A stretch of DNA of 64,000 bases from Candidatus Jettenia sp. (GTDB taxonomy: Bacteria > Planctomycetota > Brocadiia > Brocadiales > Brocadiaceae). Position numbers and translations under genes: made by a program. Below the pieces are notes generated by a model that saw only the letters and a list, made by a program, of their open reading frames with translations, made no database searches and was not told the origin of the DNA. Below are positions 61,055-64,000 of the stretch, piece after piece (position 1 is the stretch's first letter; each line of letters starts with the position of its first letter). The stretch spans positions 2,385,659-2,449,658 of the forward strand of contig CP091278.1 of assembly GCA_021650895.1 (NCBI GenBank), written 5' to 3'.

Positions 61055-63892
61055 ATGTCTGATAACAAAAATCTGCATCCCATGAAAAGAGAGGAAGATA
61101 AGTCTTACCTGATCATATATGTCATGGTGAGTTTTATCCTTGTAGCAGTCACCATATGGGCGCTCGTAAATGAGACTGTTGACAGACGGCCGTGGAAAAA
61201 ATATCAAAAGCAATTTTATCGCTTAGAGTTAGACAAAATCAAACAGGCATACGAAAAGGAACGTGCAATTTTTGAAAGCCCGGAAACCCAAAAGAACTAT
61301 GGAGAGGCAAAAAACAACCTGGAACATGCATGGGAAGACTTCAAAAAACCATCAATACAAAATGAATACAAAAAGTTATTAGAAGAACAAACGGTATTGA
61401 ATAAAATATTAGAATCCTTACGGTTTAAGGCAATTGTGGCGCGGAATGAAAGCATGGAGAAGGAATATCTCTTTGGAAAAAATCCGAGTGAATATATCAT
61501 ACATGAAATTGCTGCGCTGGAGGAAAAGAGTAAGGATCTTGCTGTAAAGGTAAAAGAGGCTGAAGACAATTTAGTTTCTGTAGAGACGAGATTGACTGAA
61601 CTGAAGCATGGCATTACTACCTATACCGAGGAATTAGATTCTTATACATCAGGAATGGAAAAATACAAAGCGCAATTAAAAAATTTCAAAAAAACCCGGC
61701 CGAGTCTGCAAATATACCAAATGTATCTGGAGGACTTATCTATTGTAGACCGGTGTATGTCGTGCCATGTGGGTATTACCAAGACAGAAAATGTATCCAC
61801 AGAGCAACCGTATGCAAGTCATCCTAATCGTGATTTATATTTAGGTAATCATCCACCAGAAAGATTCGGCTGCGTGCTTTGTCACGAGGGACAGGCTAAT
61901 GCTACATCAGGGGTAAAAAAGGCACATGGAGAGGTTGAATACTGGCTTACACCGATATGCCGGGGCAAGTCCGCTCAGGGATCATGCATCCGGTGTCATA
62001 ACGAAGGCAAAGAAGTAAAAGGCGCAGAAATTCTCTGGCAAGGGAGAAGGCTATTCGAAGAGCTTGGATGCCATGGATGTCACGAAACAATGGGTTTCGG
62101 TAAAGATAAACACAGAATGATAGGTCCTGGTCTGAGAAATATAAAGAATAAAGTAAAACCTGACTGGATTACGAAATGGATAAAGGATCCAAAATCCTTC
62201 CGCCCTACCACGTTGATGCCCAATTTCAAACTCTCAGAAGAGGAATCTCAATCCATAGCAGCTTATCTGTGGCAACATGCAGACGAGAGAAATATACATG
62301 ATGAGGTACCCAAATTTGATGAGGGACAATTATCTCGTGGAGATTTTATCTTTGAGCATATTGGATGCATGGCATGCCATTCTTATGAGAAAGATACAGA
62401 GCATGGATTTGCACCTAATCTGGCAAAAATAGGAGAGAAGATAAACTATGGGTATTTGGTAGAGTGGATTATGAACCCGAAAGGAAAAGAGCCGCTCACC
62501 CGTATGCCAAACTTCAGGCTTAATCAGGAAAAAGCAAGTTTGGTTGCTGGATACCTGATAAGTAAGACAGCTATGGGTTTTACAAGAGAAGGATTAACAG
62601 ATGTGGCGTGGTTAGAGGATAAGGAACGGGCACGTGCAGGAGAGGCCTTGATTAAGAAATATGGTTGTTTTAGCTGTCATGAAATACAGGGTATGGAAGG
62701 GCAAGGTAAGATTGGAGTCGAATTATCGGCTATCGGGTCTAAACATGTCGAATTACTCGATTTTGGACTTTTGGAAAAAAAGATATTGGGCGAAGTTGGG
62801 CTTAAGCATATCTCAGAGAATATAGGTGAGGCAAGGCGGGCATGGCTACGGGCAAAATTGCAAGATCCGAGACAATTTGATAAAGGAAAGTACAAAAAAC
62901 CTGAGGATCAATTGAAGATGCCTGATTTCGAATTAACGGGTGAAGAAGTAGAATCATTGCTCGTGCTGCTCACCGGACTGAGAGAGGAAAAACTTCCCGA
63001 TGTGTATATCGATAGGCTCACAGAGAGCGAACGGGGCATAACAGAGGGGAAGAGACTCATTGGAAAGTACCATTGTACCGGATGCCATCAGCTTGATGTA
63101 GACAGATTGTATGTTGACGGAGGAATAGAACTTACGGGAATGGTAAAGCTGGATGAGGAAGATGGGGTATATTTTCAACTTATGGAAGATAGCGGTGAAC
63201 TTAAGCAAAAGGCGGGCGAGACTGTCTTCATTGATAAAGAACAAATTGTACGTAAGGAATGGGCTAAGAAGGTTGATTTTGCATCGTCGATTATAGAATA
63301 CCATGTCGATAATGAGGGTCTTGTGCCTGAAGAGGCAAGGGTATTCGCTCCGCCCTTGTTATATGGTGAAGGTAAGAAGGTTCAGCCTGCGTGGGCATTT
63401 GAATTCTTAAAAGATCCCATAGATCTGAGGCCATGGCTGGATGTAAAGATGCCGTCGTTTAGTTTACCAAATGAGGAGGCTGCCAGCCTTGTCAGATTTT
63501 TTGCTATGAGGGAAAACGAAGAGTATCCTTATGAGTATGTAGCCGAAACAAAGAAAGAGTATAGAGAGGAAAAAGAGGCAAGATCACCGGGTTATCTCTT
63601 AGCAGCAAAGAAGCTATTTGAATCCAAAGATGTCAACTGTACATTATGTCATGTAAAAGGAGAAAAAATGCCGGAAGGTGACCCAACGGGCTGGGCGCCT
63701 GATCTTATGCTTGCCAGGACAAGATTAAAACCGGACTGGATAAAGAGGTGGTTGCTTGATCCGCAATCAATCCAGCCAGGCACAAAAATGCCAAAGTTTT
63801 TCAGAGAGGGAGAGTTCCAGGATTATATTCCGGGAACACCACAGGAACAAGCAGAAGCAATGAAGGATTATTTAATGAATCTACAGGAATAG
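61055..63892 (+). CDS. Octaheme membrane-anchored cytochrome c of the bc-type operon
   Basis: 945 aa. One N-terminal transmembrane helix (about 24-44), then a long coiled coil (about 55-220), then eight CxxCH with first Cys at about 234, 273, 311, 339, 438, 538, 674 and 862. The spacing widens along the chain, and monoheme-like units (about 320-420, 430-510, 530-650, 665-, 850-945) each end with an M-P-x-F motif (LMPNFKLSEEE, RMPNFRLNQEK, KMPDFELTGEE, KMPSFSLPNEE, KMPKFFREGE) supplying a Met ligand. It is the electron exit or entry of the complex. Confidence 0.9.
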   Translation: MSDNKNLHPMKREEDKSYLIIYVMVSFILVAVTIWALVNETVDRRPWKKYQKQFYRLELDKIKQAYEKERAIFESPETQKNYGEAKNNLEHAWEDFKKPSIQNEYKKLLEEQTVLNKILESLRFKAIVARNESMEKEYLFGKNPSEYIIHEIAALEEKSKDLAVKVKEAEDNLVSVETRLTELKHGITTYTEELDSYTSGMEKYKAQLKNFKKTRPSLQIYQMYLEDLSIVDRCMSCHVGITKTENVSTEQPYASHPNRDLYLGNHPPERFGCVLCHEGQANATSGVKKAHGEVEYWLTPICRGKSAQGSCIRCHNEGKEVKGAEILWQGRRLFEELGCHGCHETMGFGKDKHRMIGPGLRNIKNKVKPDWITKWIKDPKSFRPTTLMPNFKLSEEESQSIAAYLWQHADERNIHDEVPKFDEGQLSRGDFIFEHIGCMACHSYEKDTEHGFAPNLAKIGEKINYGYLVEWIMNPKGKEPLTRMPNFRLNQEKASLVAGYLISKTAMGFTREGLTDVAWLEDKERARAGEALIKKYGCFSCHEIQGMEGQGKIGVELSAIGSKHVELLDFGLLEKKILGEVGLKHISENIGEARRAWLRAKLQDPRQFDKGKYKKPEDQLKMPDFELTGEEVESLLVLLTGLREEKLPDVYIDRLTESERGITEGKRLIGKYHCTGCHQLDVDRLYVDGGIELTGMVKLDEEDGVYFQLMEDSGELKQKAGETVFIDKEQIVRKEWAKKVDFASSIIEYHVDNEGLVPEEARVFAPPLLYGEGKKVQPAWAFEFLKDPIDLRPWLDVKMPSFSLPNEEAASLVRFFAMRENEEYPYEYVAETKKEYREEKEARSPGYLLAAKKLFESKDVNCTLCHVKGEKMPEGDPTGWAPDLMLARTRLKPDWIKRWLLDPQSIQPGTKMPKFFREGEFQDYIPGTPQEQAEAMKDYLMNLQE

Positions 63893-63898
63893 TATCTC

Positions 63899-63985
63899 TT
63901 TGGTGGATTTGCTCCGCTTAGTCCACCCTACTCATTACGGAACCACGGAGCAGGGTGGATGAGACGAAGTGGATCCTCCATTCCG
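63899..63985. repeat. Inverted repeat family GGTGGATT-CGCT, copy 2
   Basis: TTTGGTGGATTTGCTCCGC, GTCCACCCTACTCA and CAGGGTGGATGAGACGAAGTG-GATCC match the 45.6-kb copy in the same order. It starts 6 bp after the cytochrome stop codon and could mark the transcript end. Confidence 0.7.
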
Positions 63986-64000
63986 GACAATCTCGGGAAA

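Overview
The window looks like a chromosomal segment of an anaerobic ammonium-oxidising planctomycete (Brocadiales: Brocadia, Jettenia or Kuenenia type). The evidence is: an octaheme cytochrome of the hydroxylamine oxidoreductase (HAO) family next to two tandem FocA/NirC-type nitrite/formate channels; a Rieske/split cytochrome b operon carrying a flavin/Fe-S NAD(P) module and its own octaheme cytochrome c; Gram-negative envelope genes (BamA, Skp, LpxC, LpxA, LpxB); AT-rich DNA; and frequent TTG starts. The genus is an inference, because no 16S rRNA lies in the window.

Layout. 1-9.3 kb: end of an ABC permease gene, a metallophosphoesterase, serA, an exported coiled-coil protein plus a formylglycine-generating-enzyme-like protein, two exported beta-carbonic-anhydrase-like proteins, and a pair of SPFH/band-7 membrane proteins. 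9.3-19 kb: a long AT-rich leader and strong promoter before an outer-membrane beta-barrel gene, trpE, an AMMECR1/MEMO/DedA-like group, ilvD and tRNA-Gln. 19-32.3 kb: a dense housekeeping and envelope block, glmU (truncated)-prs-rplY-pth-rpsF-ssb-rpsR-rplI-dnaB-bamA-skp-lpxC-lpxA-oxidoreductase-radical SAM. 32.6-39.9 kb: a redox/nitrogen-oxide island with a DUF1858-like protein, two cupins, a DUF2249 protein, the octaheme HAO-like protein, a ScdA_N-like protein, a TDT/SLAC1-type transporter and two FNT channels. 40-56.8 kb: sparse genes (lpxB, pyk, a site-2 protease, a VapBC-like toxin pair, an RNase H-like protein, an aldo/keto reductase, a radical SAM protein, a UbiA-family protein, a membrane glycosyltransferase-like protein) between long stretches full of short dispersed repeats. 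56.8-63.9 kb: the respiratory operon.

How the parts fit. The island at 32.6-39.9 kb would import nitrite (FNT channels) and act on it or a related N-oxide at the HAO-like cytochrome; the small DUF1858, ScdA_N and DUF2249 proteins belong to families often found with nitric oxide or hybrid-cluster metabolism. The terminal operon would exchange electrons between the quinone pool, multiheme cytochrome c and a cytoplasmic NAD(P)H-type flavoprotein, a plausible route for making reductant by reverse electron flow. These roles are inferred from family and context.

The most unusual non-coding signals are (i) a 288-bp MITE-like element with TA target duplication whose empty site can be read from a second, uninterrupted copy of the same degenerate gene; (ii) three arrays of 14-bp palindromes with 4-bp AAAG/CAAG spacers; (iii) a dispersed palindrome family (core GGCAAGGCTAAAGCC) at ten places; and (iv) a two-hairpin element, present twice, whose hairpins differ by paired changes.
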